Shown piece after piece: positions 54,428-63,048 of a DNA stretch of 64,000 bases (positions are counted from its first letter, which is position 1; every line of letters begins with the position of its first letter). Made by a program: the position numbers and the translations under genes. Origin of the DNA: Pseudoalteromonas flavipulchra NCIMB 2033 = ATCC BAA-314. Its GTDB lineage: Bacteria; Pseudomonadota; Gammaproteobacteria; Enterobacterales; Alteromonadaceae. The stretch is from contig JWIH01000016.1 in the NCBI GenBank assembly GCA_000814665.1, positions 186,001 through 250,000 on the forward strand, written 5' to 3'. Below the pieces are notes generated by a model. It saw only the letters and a program-made list of their open reading frames with translations, searched no databases and was not told where the DNA came from.

Positions 54428-54606
54428 GATTTCATATCTACCGTCACCGATATGAGCAATGTAGCAAGTAAAAAGTGGAGTTAGCGTCTAAATACGAGGA
54501 GCAATGCAAGTGCTTGCTAACGTCCTTGGTAGTTATGGATACCAGCCTTGTTTCGGGTCAAGAAACTATTGTGATAACAAGTTGAGCCGTCACTCTCGTC
54601 TTGTTG
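54402..54606 (-). ncRNA. Candidate Fur-regulated RyhB-like small RNA, copy 3
   Basis: The predicted transcript of about 205 nt shares the 5' start ATCAACAAGACG, the middle TTGACCCGAAACAAGGCTGG and the 3' core with copy 2. It also contains a second seed-like CTTGCATTGCTCCTCG (complement GAGCAATG at 54499-54506), upstream of the common core at 54454-54461. It would therefore carry two CATTGCTC segments, as E. coli RyhB carries a repeated CATTGCT. Its promoter has a perfect -35 TTGACA. Confidence 0.75.
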
Positions 54607-54665
54607 ATAGTGATTATCAATTAGATTTGCATGGCTGTCAACGCTCTTTTTGAAAATAATTCTTA
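54605..54665 (-). promoter_or_regulatory. Fur-controlled promoter of sRNA copy 3
   Basis: On the minus strand, TTGACA (54641-54636), a 17-bp spacer and GATAAT (54618-54613) form the promoter. The Fur boxes are TAAGAATTATTTTCA (54665-54651, slightly weaker than in the other copies) and TGATAATCACTATCA (54619-54605). Confidence 0.82.
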
Positions 54666-55098
54666 TTTAGATCTAAGTGGTTGGAATTACACCAAATTTA
54701 AATTTATTGAGTGTATTGTTTTATTAATGTGATGGTTTTTGGTGTGTTGTATGTCTTATTTCTGCTTATTCTAGGGGGCAAAGTATTATTCTATATTGAG
54801 CTTTGCAGGCTCACCGTTTCCAGAGCTTCAGAGAAAAGCTAGGTTAATTTATCATCCACATCTTAGATATTTTGATTAACGCAGCAGTCATACTTTCGCT
54901 TAACTCGTTATTTATTTCCACACTACTTTGGGTTTTGTGCATATTGCTCATGATTTTTATGCACAAAACGCGCTTTACTCAACTTAATCAACTTATTTCC
55001 GCAATCTATGGTTAATTGAGGGTTAACAATAAGCTCGTACTTGATAGCAGGTTGTAGTCGCTAGTCACAATACGTTTAAGACAAATGAGTACAGAGCA
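54666..55098 (+). other. Upstream region of the tripartite carboxylate transport operon
   Basis: This 430-base gap lies between the sRNA copy 3 promoter and the porin gene. It is A/T rich and has no coding frame with a start signal. It holds a perfect 12-bp inverted repeat at 54932-54969 and presumably the operon promoter downstream of it. Confidence 0.5.
54932..54969. promoter_or_regulatory. Long inverted repeat, candidate response-regulator operator
   Basis: GTTTTGTGCATA and TATGCACAAAAC are perfect 12-bp inverted arms separated by 14 bp. The centre lies about 150 bp before the first gene of the operon. The spacing is more like two regulator half-sites than a terminator, and there is no upstream gene on this strand to terminate. 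The CitB-type regulator at 61020 is the likely binder. Confidence 0.55.
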
Positions 55099-56343
55099 AT
55101 GAGAACAACAATAATGAAGCCAGTTGCAGCAATGTCATTAATTGCAGTAACTGCTTGCCCCGTTTTGGCACAACAAGATGAAGCACTAGCCAGCAAGGTT
55201 GCAAAGCTAGAAGCGAAATTAAAGGAATTACAGTCCAATAAATCACTAAACCTTGAGTTTGGTGGGCGTGTACAACTCGATTTTAACCATTTTAGTGGTG
55301 CATACAGCGCCGATAATGAGGGTAATGCCGCCAGCGACTTTTTTCCGCGTCGGATCCGCACCTATGTAGAGAGCGAGCAAGGCGATTGGGAGCATAAGTT
55401 GCTACTCGATTTTGCTGAAGGCGATGCCGAGATAGTCACAGTAAGAGTGCGTTATACCGGCTGGAACAACGGCCCGCGCTTTCAGTTTGGTAAATTAAGA
55501 GAAGATATCACCCTAAATGCGCTCACCAGCAGCAAACACATCAATACCATAGAGCGCAGCTCTATCGCTGATACGTTTTCTCCTTACTTTCGATGGGGCG
55601 TATCAGCTTATCAATATTTTAAAGATTCTGGTTTTCGCTATGCGTTAGGGGTATATAAAAACGACGCTTTTGGTGCATCTGGGCGTGACCAAGATGACCG
55701 TCTGGCACTTGCCTATTCGGGGCGTTTGACTTGGTCGCAACACACTCCCGGTAAAACCCTGCATTTAGGTGGTTGGGGTTCGTACCGTGATATGGGCGGT
55801 GCAACGCTGGGTAATCGCCTTGCTCGCGGTGAAGTACGCGAAGCCAAAGTGCGCCTCGTGGATTATGCTGCAGGCGGTGATGTAGTTGCCCTTGATAGCA
55901 TGTCACAAGCCGGGTTAGAGCTCGCTTATCAACACAACGCCTTTATGCTTGAGGCCGAATATGCCACACGCAACTTAGATACCCTCGACCCTACTTCTGC
56001 TTTAGATGGGGGAGATATTTCGGGTTATCACTTGTCTTTGAGCTATTTCTTGACCGGTGAACACAAACAATATTCCGCTGGCTCTGCGGTATTTAAGCAG
56101 CCTAAAGGGGTAAAAAATGCGTGGGAGTTGGTTGCGCGTATTTCCAGTATGGATGCTGAAAACGCCAACCAAGGCACGCAAGTCGACGCCTACACACTGG
56201 GCGGTACCTATTACCATTCCAGCAGCTTAAAGTTCATGGCTAACCTTGTCTATGCGGATGTTTCAGGAGCTGGAAGTACCGCGTTGGTTGGTGACGAAGA
56301 TTCAGGATTTGGCTTTGCTGCACGCTTGCAGTATCTATTTTAA
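55099..56343 (+). CDS. Porin of the OprO/OprP-like group, first gene of a TCT transport operon
   Basis: This 414-residue outer-membrane protein has a signal peptide (residues 1-24, ending in VLAQQD). A short coiled coil (ASKVAKLEAKLKELQSN) and a barrel from LNLEFGGRVQLDFNHFSG to the terminal FGFAARLQYLF follow. It resembles phosphate-selective porins by strand patterns such as RRIRTYVESEQGDWEHKLLLD. Its place, 12 bases before a TctC-type binding protein, suggests that it lets the same carboxylate into the periplasm. An in-frame ATG at 55114 is an alternative start. Confidence 0.82.
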   Translation: MRTTIMKPVAAMSLIAVTACPVLAQQDEALASKVAKLEAKLKELQSNKSLNLEFGGRVQLDFNHFSGAYSADNEGNAASDFFPRRIRTYVESEQGDWEHKLLLDFAEGDAEIVTVRVRYTGWNNGPRFQFGKLREDITLNALTSSKHINTIERSSIADTFSPYFRWGVSAYQYFKDSGFRYALGVYKNDAFGASGRDQDDRLALAYSGRLTWSQHTPGKTLHLGGWGSYRDMGGATLGNRLARGEVREAKVRLVDYAAGGDVVALDSMSQAGLELAYQHNAFMLEAEYATRNLDTLDPTSALDGGDISGYHLSLSYFLTGEHKQYSAGSAVFKQPKGVKNAWELVARISSMDAENANQGTQVDAYTLGGTYYHSSSLKFMANLVYADVSGAGSTALVGDEDSGFGFAARLQYLF

Positions 56344-56355
56344 CGGGAGCAGGTT

Positions 56356-57327
56356 ATGAAGTTTGCATTAAAGCATCTCAAGTTAGCAATGGCTGGCGTG
56401 GCGATGATGTCTACTCAGGTATTAGCGGATACCCACTTTTTAATTCCCGGTGGTCCAGGTGGTGGCTGGGATACCACGGCTCGAGCTGTGGGCGAAGCGT
56501 TAGTGAAATCAGGGCTTGAGTCCAATGCGTCGTTTCAGAATATGTCAGGCGGTGGTGGCGGCCGTGCTATTGCTTATTTGATTGAATCGGGCAGTAAAAA
56601 AGGCGATATGTTGATGGTTAATTCAACGCCAATCGTGCTGCGCGCATTGTCGGGTAAGATCCCCTATAGTTATCGTGATTTAACGCCCGTTGCCAGCGTA
56701 ATTGCCGATTATGGTGCATTCGTGGTGCGTGATGATTCGCCTTTTAAGAGCTGGAAGGAGGTGATTGCTCGTCTAGAAGTAAACCCGGGCTCTGTGACAG
56801 TTGCGGGTGGTTCTGCTCGCGGCAGTATGGATCATCTCGTTGCAGCACAAGCAGTAAAAGCGGCAGGCGTTGACGGTCGTAAGTTGCGTTACATTCCTTA
56901 CGATGCCGGTGGCAAAGCCAAGGCAGGTTTATTGTCTGGCGAGGTGAAGATGCTCTCGACCGGATTAAGTGAAGCGCTCGACATGGCAAAAAGTGGTCAG
57001 GCGCGCATTCTTGCTGTTACCGCGCCAGAGCCTATCGCGGACTATCCAGAGATCCCAACCCTGAAGTCTCTAGGCTATGACATGGAATTTGTTAACTGGC
57101 GTGGTTTTTTTGCGGCTCCGGATCTCCCCCAAGCAAAACTCGACGAATATACCGTGAGATTACAAAAGCTGGTGCAAAGCAAAGAGTGGGAAGCGGTGCG
57201 CGCACGCAATGGTTGGTTGAATCTATTCAAGCCACAGCACGAGTTTATTGAGGCGCTAGAGGCACAAGAAGCGCAGCTGAAAGTGGTGATGGAAGAATTG
57301 GGTTTCGTTAGACGCTGGTTAAATTAA
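56356..57327 (+). CDS. TctC-type periplasmic solute-binding protein
   Basis: This 323-residue binding protein of the tripartite tricarboxylate transporter family has a signal peptide (residues 1-24, ending in VLAD). Mature sequence starts FLIPGGPGGGWDTTAR, the family's first ligand loop. Further motifs are GGSARGSMDHL and VTAPEPIADYPEIPTLKSLG. It should deliver a carboxylate, perhaps citrate or a related acid, to the TctAB membrane part downstream. A GGAGC site precedes the ATG. Confidence 0.92.
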   Translation: MKFALKHLKLAMAGVAMMSTQVLADTHFLIPGGPGGGWDTTARAVGEALVKSGLESNASFQNMSGGGGGRAIAYLIESGSKKGDMLMVNSTPIVLRALSGKIPYSYRDLTPVASVIADYGAFVVRDDSPFKSWKEVIARLEVNPGSVTVAGGSARGSMDHLVAAQAVKAAGVDGRKLRYIPYDAGGKAKAGLLSGEVKMLSTGLSEALDMAKSGQARILAVTAPEPIADYPEIPTLKSLGYDMEFVNWRGFFAAPDLPQAKLDEYTVRLQKLVQSKEWEAVRARNGWLNLFKPQHEFIEALEAQEAQLKVVMEELGFVRRWLN

Positions 57328-57378
57328 ATAGGTGGCTGCAGTGAGGTTACTGCACCACCTAAAAGTGGGTAATTCACT

Positions 57379-57855
57379 ATGTTAAACCGAGAATTGTTAG
57401 GCCCAGTGCTGTTTTTAATTCTGTTTTCACTCTATGCGGTATCTGCTTGGCAAATCCCGATTATGCCTTTTGAAGAATACGAGGCGGTAAACTCAGCAAC
57501 TTTGCCTAAAGTATACGCGCTGATTGGCATTGTTGTTTGTCTTTTGTCGATTGCCGCAACACTGTTTAAAGGCGTCCCTGCGCTTGATAAACGTGAAGGA
57601 GCGGAGACTATCTCCAAGGCAACCATCGCCCAATGTGCAGCACTGATTGTATTGATGCTTATCTACAGCAGTGCGCTTGAGGAACTCGGGTTTATTGTCT
57701 CGACCATTTTGTTTTTAGGCTGTGGCTTTTTAATTATGGGTGAGCGACGTAAGCAAATTTTGTTATTGGCGTCGGTACCTGTGGTTATCGTATTTTGGGC
57801 CATTATGACGCAGCTACTTGGGATCTATCTGGTTCCAGGTGAGTTTTGGAGTTAA
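57379..57855 (+). CDS. TctB-type small membrane subunit
   Basis: This 158-residue protein has four predicted helices (about residues 5-25, 45-63, 80-100 and 115-150), the usual plan for the small TCT subunit. Its segments ELLGPVLFLILFSLYAV and ELGFIVSTILFLGCGFLIMGERR fit the family. It would pair with the large TctA subunit, which starts three bases later. The function of TctB itself is poorly known. Confidence 0.88.
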   Translation: MLNRELLGPVLFLILFSLYAVSAWQIPIMPFEEYEAVNSATLPKVYALIGIVVCLLSIAATLFKGVPALDKREGAETISKATIAQCAALIVLMLIYSSALEELGFIVSTILFLGCGFLIMGERRKQILLLASVPVVIVFWAIMTQLLGIYLVPGEFWS

Positions 57856-57858
57856 GCC

Positions 57859-59367
57859 ATGTTAGACGGTATTTTAGTTGGCCTGTCCACGGCCTTTATG
57901 TGGCAAAACTTACTGTACGTAATTGTTGGCTGCTTTGTCGGTACTTTTATCGGCATGTTGCCCGGCTTAGGGCCAATCACGGCGATTGCGTTGATGATCC
58001 CTATCACTTACAACATCGGTGCCGACTCCGGTATGATCTTAATGGCGGGCGTATATTACGGCGCAATTTTTGGTGGCTCGACTTCCTCTATTTTGATTAA
58101 CGCTCCCGGTGTAGCTGGTACTGTGGCATCGTCATTTGACGGCTATCCAATGGCAAAACAAGGACATGCAGGCAAGGCTTTGGCTATTGCCGCTTATGCT
58201 TCATTTACTGGCGGAACGATTGGTGCGTTGATGCTTATGATAGCCGCACCACTACTTGCAAAAGTGAGCTTAAGCTTTCAGTCTCCAGACTATGTGATGT
58301 TGATGTTTTTGGGCTTGACTGCGATTGCTGCTTTTTCTGCAAAAGGGCAATTTTTAAAAGCCATGATGATGACTGTATTTGGCTTGATGTTGTCGACGGT
58401 GGGAATAGACCCTTCATCTGGAACTGAGCGTTTTACCTTTGGTCAGGCGGACTTGCTAGACGGCGTAAGCTTTTTGTTGGTCGCAATGGCAACCTTTGCA
58501 TTGTCTGAGGCGTTGATCAACGTGATCCGTCCAGAAAAAGCTAATCAAGGTTCGAATGATGATGACACTCCCGTTATCGGCTCAACAAAATTATCTGGCG
58601 CTGAAGTGAAAGAAATGGCGCCAGTTGTGGGGCGCTCTTCAATTTTAGGATTTATCATTGGTGTATTGCCGGGGGCTGGCGCAACGATAGCGAGTTTTAT
58701 GGCTTATGCGACAGAGCGAAATTTGGCACCCAAAGCCATTCGTGAGCGTTTTGGGCGTGGTGAAATTCGCGGCTTAGCGGCACCTGAGTCGGCAAACAAT
58801 GCCGCTTGTACTGGGTCGTTTGTGCCCTTGTTAACGCTTGGGATCCCGGGGTCTGGTACCACAGCGATTATGTTAGGGGCGCTGATTGCTTATGGTATTC
58901 AGCCGGGTCCTACGTTAATGCAGGATAATCCTACGGTGTTTTGGTCGGTAATTGTAAGCATGTATTTTGGCAACATTGTGCTGCTGATTTTAAATTTGCC
59001 ACTGATCCCTTATTTTGCAAAGGCTTTGACTCTGCCACGCTCAGTTCTCACGGTGATGATTTTATTCTTTAGCTTGATTGGCGTGTATCTGGTGTCATTT
59101 AATACCTTCGATTTGTTTATGATGGTGGGTTTTGCCTTGGTGGCGGTGGTGCTGAGATTATTGAGTTTCCCGATGGCACCTTTGCTCCTTGGGTTTATTC
59201 TTGGCGATATGATCGAACGCAATTACCGCCGCGCCATGATGATTTCGGATGGCTCTATTAGCTTTATTTGGGAGCGGCCACTAACTTTAGGCATATTTGC
59301 ACTTGCCATGTTAGTGTTGTTGATCCCGTTAAAAGAGTACTTCCAGCAACGAAAAGTTGCGCAGTAA
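57859..59367 (+). CDS. TctA-type large permease subunit
   Basis: This 502-residue permease has about 11-12 helices. The conserved family motifs are GTFIGMLPGLGPITAIALMIP near the N-terminus, YGAIFGGSTSSILINAPG, and in the second half GVLPGAGATIASFMAYATE and TLGIPGSGTTAIMLGAL. It imports the substrate of the binding protein with an ion gradient. It is followed after 21 bases by a kinase gene, so the sensor is part of the operon. Confidence 0.95.
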   Translation: MLDGILVGLSTAFMWQNLLYVIVGCFVGTFIGMLPGLGPITAIALMIPITYNIGADSGMILMAGVYYGAIFGGSTSSILINAPGVAGTVASSFDGYPMAKQGHAGKALAIAAYASFTGGTIGALMLMIAAPLLAKVSLSFQSPDYVMLMFLGLTAIAAFSAKGQFLKAMMMTVFGLMLSTVGIDPSSGTERFTFGQADLLDGVSFLLVAMATFALSEALINVIRPEKANQGSNDDDTPVIGSTKLSGAEVKEMAPVVGRSSILGFIIGVLPGAGATIASFMAYATERNLAPKAIRERFGRGEIRGLAAPESANNAACTGSFVPLLTLGIPGSGTTAIMLGALIAYGIQPGPTLMQDNPTVFWSVIVSMYFGNIVLLILNLPLIPYFAKALTLPRSVLTVMILFFSLIGVYLVSFNTFDLFMMVGFALVAVVLRLLSFPMAPLLLGFILGDMIERNYRRAMMISDGSISFIWERPLTLGIFALAMLVLLIPLKEYFQQRKVAQ

Positions 59368-59388
59368 CCCAGCAGTGAGGAAATACGT

Positions 59389-61017
59389 GTGTCGCAATCA
59401 CAAAAATTAGCACGCAGACCAAAACGCTTAGAAACGCGACTGATCACTTGGGTTGTGGGCTTGTGTGTGATCCAAGCATGCTTATTTACCGCGTTGGTGT
59501 ATCAGGTTATTACGCAAAGCTTACACCAGGAAGTGGGAGAAAAAGCCTTGGCTTTGGCTAAGGCGGTGGCGGTTCGTGAAGATGTTATGACGGCACTCAT
59601 AACAGATAGGGATAGCTCACAGATCCAACGCCTCAATACTAATGTTGAGCTGCTGCGCCAGGCAACTGGCGCAGATTTTATCGTCATTGGTGACACCGAA
59701 ACGCGACGTATTGCCCACCCCGATGAGCAAAAAATTGGTCGCACTATGGTCGGAGGGGATAGCCAAGCCGCATTGTCTGGAGAGAGTTATATCTCAACGG
59801 CACAGGGCAGTTTAGGTGAGTCTATTCGCGGCAAAGTGCCGGTGTACTCTCCCGCTGGTGAGGTGATAGGTTTAGTCTCGGTAGGCTTTTTAGTGCAATC
59901 CGTTGAGTCGTTGGTGTTGCAGCGCAGCATTGCCGTTTTTGTTGGAGCTGCAGCGGTGTTACTGCTCAGTGTCATTGCCGCGATTTGGATTGGTCGACGT
60001 GTCCGCCAAGCCATTTTTGGCCTGCAACCAGATGAAATCGGGCGCTTATTTGCAGAGCAAGAGGCGATACTGAATACCGTACGCACGGGGATTATCGCGC
60101 TCGACCCCGATGGCCGTGTGCGCCGTTTGAATCAACGAGCGTGCGAAATTCTCGAAAAGCCTCGCGGCTTGAGTAAGCAAGGTTTGCACCTGAGCGATCT
60201 GTTACCAGAACATAGCGATTTCTTGTTGCATAACCCCAATCGCCCTTTGGTTGGTTTTGAGCTATTTGTTGCTGACAAGCGTTTGGTGTTGTCGCGGTTT
60301 GCGCTGCAAGTGCAAGGTCAACACGAAGGAATTTTACTGAGTATGCGGCCCTCCGATGAACTAGAGTACGTGTCTAAGCAGCTCACTAAAGTACAGGCTT
60401 TTGCAGAGCTATTGAGAGTGCAAACGCACGACTATTCAAACAAGTTAAATACCATTGGCGCGCTTATCCAAATGGCGCAATATGACAAAGCGATTGAGCT
60501 GATAGGCCAAGAAAGCCAAGGCTCACAAGCGCAAATTGAAAACCTCCTTACCTATATACAAGAGCCAGTGATCGCGGGCTTATTACTCGGTAAATACCAT
60601 AAAGCACGAGAGCATAATGTGGCACTCGAGGTGAGTTCCGACAGCGCGCTGTGTGCTATCCACCAAAAAGAGATGTTGGAACGAATAGTTTCAATATTAG
60701 GTAATCTCATCGATAATGCCATCGAAGCGGCGAGAACGACGGCACAGTTGCGGCCTGCCAAAGTGGTCGTAACAGTGGATGAAACGGTTCAGGATATTAT
60801 CTTTGATGTTGAAGATAGCGGCACTGGACTGATTGGTAACGTCGAAGAGGCGTTTACGCCGCAGTTTAGTACTAAGTCCGGCGACCAACATGGTGTTGGC
60901 TTATATCTCGTAAAAACAAATCTTGATTCCTGCCACGGAACCTTAGAGGTTGGGGAGTCTGAATTACTTGGTGCAAGGATCACGGTCTTTATTCCCAAGC
61001 AAGTAAAAGAGCAATAA
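59389..61017 (+). CDS. CitA/DcuS-family sensor histidine kinase
   Basis: This 542-residue kinase has helix 1 at about residues 18-40, a periplasmic PAS/Cache-like sensor (about 42-180) with ATGADFIVIGDTETRRIAHP and IRGKVPVYSPAGEVIGLVSVG, and helix 2 near 183-205. A cytoplasmic PAS domain follows. The phospho-acceptor motif RVQTHDYSNKLNTIGALIQM and the HATPase motifs NLIDNAIEAAR, VEDSGTGL and HGVGLYLVK end the protein. CitA and DcuS bind carboxylates, fitting the TCT operon. The start is GTG, after a GAGGA site. Confidence 0.92.
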   Translation: MSQSQKLARRPKRLETRLITWVVGLCVIQACLFTALVYQVITQSLHQEVGEKALALAKAVAVREDVMTALITDRDSSQIQRLNTNVELLRQATGADFIVIGDTETRRIAHPDEQKIGRTMVGGDSQAALSGESYISTAQGSLGESIRGKVPVYSPAGEVIGLVSVGFLVQSVESLVLQRSIAVFVGAAAVLLLSVIAAIWIGRRVRQAIFGLQPDEIGRLFAEQEAILNTVRTGIIALDPDGRVRRLNQRACEILEKPRGLSKQGLHLSDLLPEHSDFLLHNPNRPLVGFELFVADKRLVLSRFALQVQGQHEGILLSMRPSDELEYVSKQLTKVQAFAELLRVQTHDYSNKLNTIGALIQMAQYDKAIELIGQESQGSQAQIENLLTYIQEPVIAGLLLGKYHKAREHNVALEVSSDSALCAIHQKEMLERIVSILGNLIDNAIEAARTTAQLRPAKVVVTVDETVQDIIFDVEDSGTGLIGNVEEAFTPQFSTKSGDQHGVGLYLVKTNLDSCHGTLEVGESELLGARITVFIPKQVKEQ

Positions 61018-61019
61018 CA

Positions 61020-61724
61020 ATGACTTATTCTGTGGTGATCATCGAAGATGAAGTAGATGTGGCACAATTATTAGCGCAATACCTAGTGACACCGGCAACA
61101 CCAAGTAGCGCAAGGCAAGGGCAATATCGAGTGGTGGCCAGTAGCGACAATGTTTCTACTGCGACGGTACTGTTGAGTGCGATACAAGCCGACTTAATTT
61201 TATTGGATATTTATCTACCCGATGGTAACGGTCTTGAGTTTTTAAAGATGCTACGCGAGCAAGGCTGTAAAAGCGAAGTGATGCTGATCACCGCAGCAAA
61301 AGAAGTGGCGACGCTAGAAAAAGCGATCCGTCTGGGAGTCTGCGACTTTCTAGTTAAACCGCTGATCTTGGAACGGCTCGACCTCGCACTCGCCCGCTTT
61401 GAAGCACGTCAGCAGTGTTTAGATGGTGCCAATGAAGTGACGCAATCTATGGTCGACACCTTATTTGGTAGTGAACAGGCGAACGTACAAAGTACGGCTA
61501 GACTACCTAAAGGCGTTGACCCACTTACTTTGGAAAAAATTCGTACGGCATTTCAAAGCCAGCCCAAGCAGGTGTTTACAGCAACTCAAATGGGAGAATT
61601 GGTGGGGGTGAGTCGCTCAACCGCTCGGCGCTATTTAGAGTTTTTGGTTAGTATAGAAGAAGTAAAAGCCGACCAAAGCTACGGTAGCATTGGCCGACCA
61701 GAGAGAAGCTATTATTTAAATTAA
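61020..61724 (+). CDS. CitB/DcuR-family response regulator
   Basis: This 234-residue regulator has a receiver domain with E9-D10, phosphoacceptor D63 in LILLDIYLPDGNG and K at the end of VCDFLVKP. The C-terminal helix-turn-helix reads FTATQMGELVGVSRSTARRYLEFL. It forms a pair with the kinase two bases upstream and ends the TCT operon. It probably activates the porin-TctCBA genes, through the 12-bp inverted repeat at 54932-54969. The stop overlaps the convergent gene by four bases. Confidence 0.92.
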   Translation: MTYSVVIIEDEVDVAQLLAQYLVTPATPSSARQGQYRVVASSDNVSTATVLLSAIQADLILLDIYLPDGNGLEFLKMLREQGCKSEVMLITAAKEVATLEKAIRLGVCDFLVKPLILERLDLALARFEARQQCLDGANEVTQSMVDTLFGSEQANVQSTARLPKGVDPLTLEKIRTAFQSQPKQVFTATQMGELVGVSRSTARRYLEFLVSIEEVKADQSYGSIGRPERSYYLN

Positions 61725-63010
61725 GGGTGTGCCTGTAGTGACTGCCATGGGATCACCGGCGCATCATTGCTGCTAGGGCGAGTGAATTCGCTGAGATAAG
61801 GCGTGGGTCCCGTGAAGAAACCGGTGTTACGTAAGTAAAAACGGTTTTGCTCCTCACCACCTTGATAATCCAAACGCGACCCTTTTCTGGCGGTGGCGTC
61901 ATACGTGAATTTAGCTTGATTTAACTCAACCCAGTTACCTTGGGTGTCACGCAAAAACTGGCGGTTATAAAATGCCTTACGCTCAAACTGCCCAGCTTCG
62001 GGTAAAAAGTTTTCCAAAAAGCTATGCGGTCTTGCAACATAGGTGTTGGTTTCAGGGCGGCTAAAGGCTGCGATCAGCTTCCATTGACCGGTTTCCGGCG
62101 CATAAAAATAGCCACGATATTCAGTATGGCCTTCATAAGTTGTACTGGGCTCGATATTGACCAAAAAGCGATATGTCGTATCCGGTTGCCAGTTATAACG
62201 TAAATAGCTTTGCCCACCAGAACCTTCATTGCCAAATTCACCGACGTAAACGCCTTCGCCTTTAGCGAGTAATTTGATTTTAAGGTTGTCGGGAATTGTG
62301 CTCGGATCATCCGTTTGATATGGGCTCCAAACCGAAAATAGCACGCGGCGCTCGGTGGGGGAGTTTACCTGAATACCAAAGTACCCTTCGCCAAAACCAT
62401 TCGCCATAAAATACGAACCTTGTGGATCATAGCCAGATGGCACCGTTACTTCGTTGTAAAACCAGTTATAGTCCTTTTTGTCAGGTACGGTATAGGAAAG
62501 GTGTACTGAAGGGCCGCGACGACCCCAGTAAAAGTCTTCTTTGATATAGTTAGGCGCGGGGGTCATGGCCTCGCCATCGAGACTGAGCCCGGTAATGGCG
62601 GGGAAGGTACTGTTTCGCCCTTTGGCTAATGTGTCACCGGCTATTTGGACAGTTTGATAGCCAACTTGCGTCACGGCAAAGTCACCGACTTTAATCTTAG
62701 TGGGGCTTTGTCTATCGAAATTAAGCGTCACTTGTTTGTTGTTATGTGTTACCAGTAATGTGCTTGGTGCACTTGGTTTCTCAAGGTGTAAATAGAGGGT
62801 ATAGGTGCCAACGTTATTGGCATAAAAATAGTGATTAAATCTAAGCTGCTTATCTTGCCATGGGGCAATTCCTGCTTGAGTTATATATTGCCTGCTGGCG
62901 TCAATATCGTTGTTGACCCAAGCGTTGCCGTAACTGCTGATATAAGCCTCTTGTGCTGAGACAAATAGCGAGGCGCACAGCAGTATCGGTGTCATTATTG
63001 TATTCTTCAT
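61721..63010 (-). CDS. Exported DUF5077/DUF3472 protein
   Basis: This 429-residue protein has a signal peptide (residues 1-19, ending in FVSAQEA). An N-terminal DUF5077-type region (about 22-150) with AWVNNDIDASRQYITQAGI is followed by a DUF3472 region (about 160-360) with FYNEVTVPSGYDPQGSYFMA and FSVWSPYQTDDP. Beta-rich domains like these occur in proteins encoded near glycan-uptake receptors and may bind sugar. The frame opens at 63043, but AAGGAAC before ATG 63010 fixes the start. It lies 38 bases after a TonB-dependent receptor gene, so the two probably form an operon. Confidence 0.8.
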   Translation of the reverse strand: MKNTIMTPILLCASLFVSAQEAYISSYGNAWVNNDIDASRQYITQAGIAPWQDKQLRFNHYFYANNVGTYTLYLHLEKPSAPSTLLVTHNNKQVTLNFDRQSPTKIKVGDFAVTQVGYQTVQIAGDTLAKGRNSTFPAITGLSLDGEAMTPAPNYIKEDFYWGRRGPSVHLSYTVPDKKDYNWFYNEVTVPSGYDPQGSYFMANGFGEGYFGIQVNSPTERRVLFSVWSPYQTDDPSTIPDNLKIKLLAKGEGVYVGEFGNEGSGGQSYLRYNWQPDTTYRFLVNIEPSTTYEGHTEYRGYFYAPETGQWKLIAAFSRPETNTYVARPHSFLENFLPEAGQFERKAFYNRQFLRDTQGNWVELNQAKFTYDATARKGSRLDYQGGEEQNRFYLRNTGFFTGPTPYLSEFTRPSSNDAPVIPWQSLQAHP

Positions 63011-63048
63011 CTTAAGTTCCTTGAATGGGGCGCGTTGCCCCATGTTGA

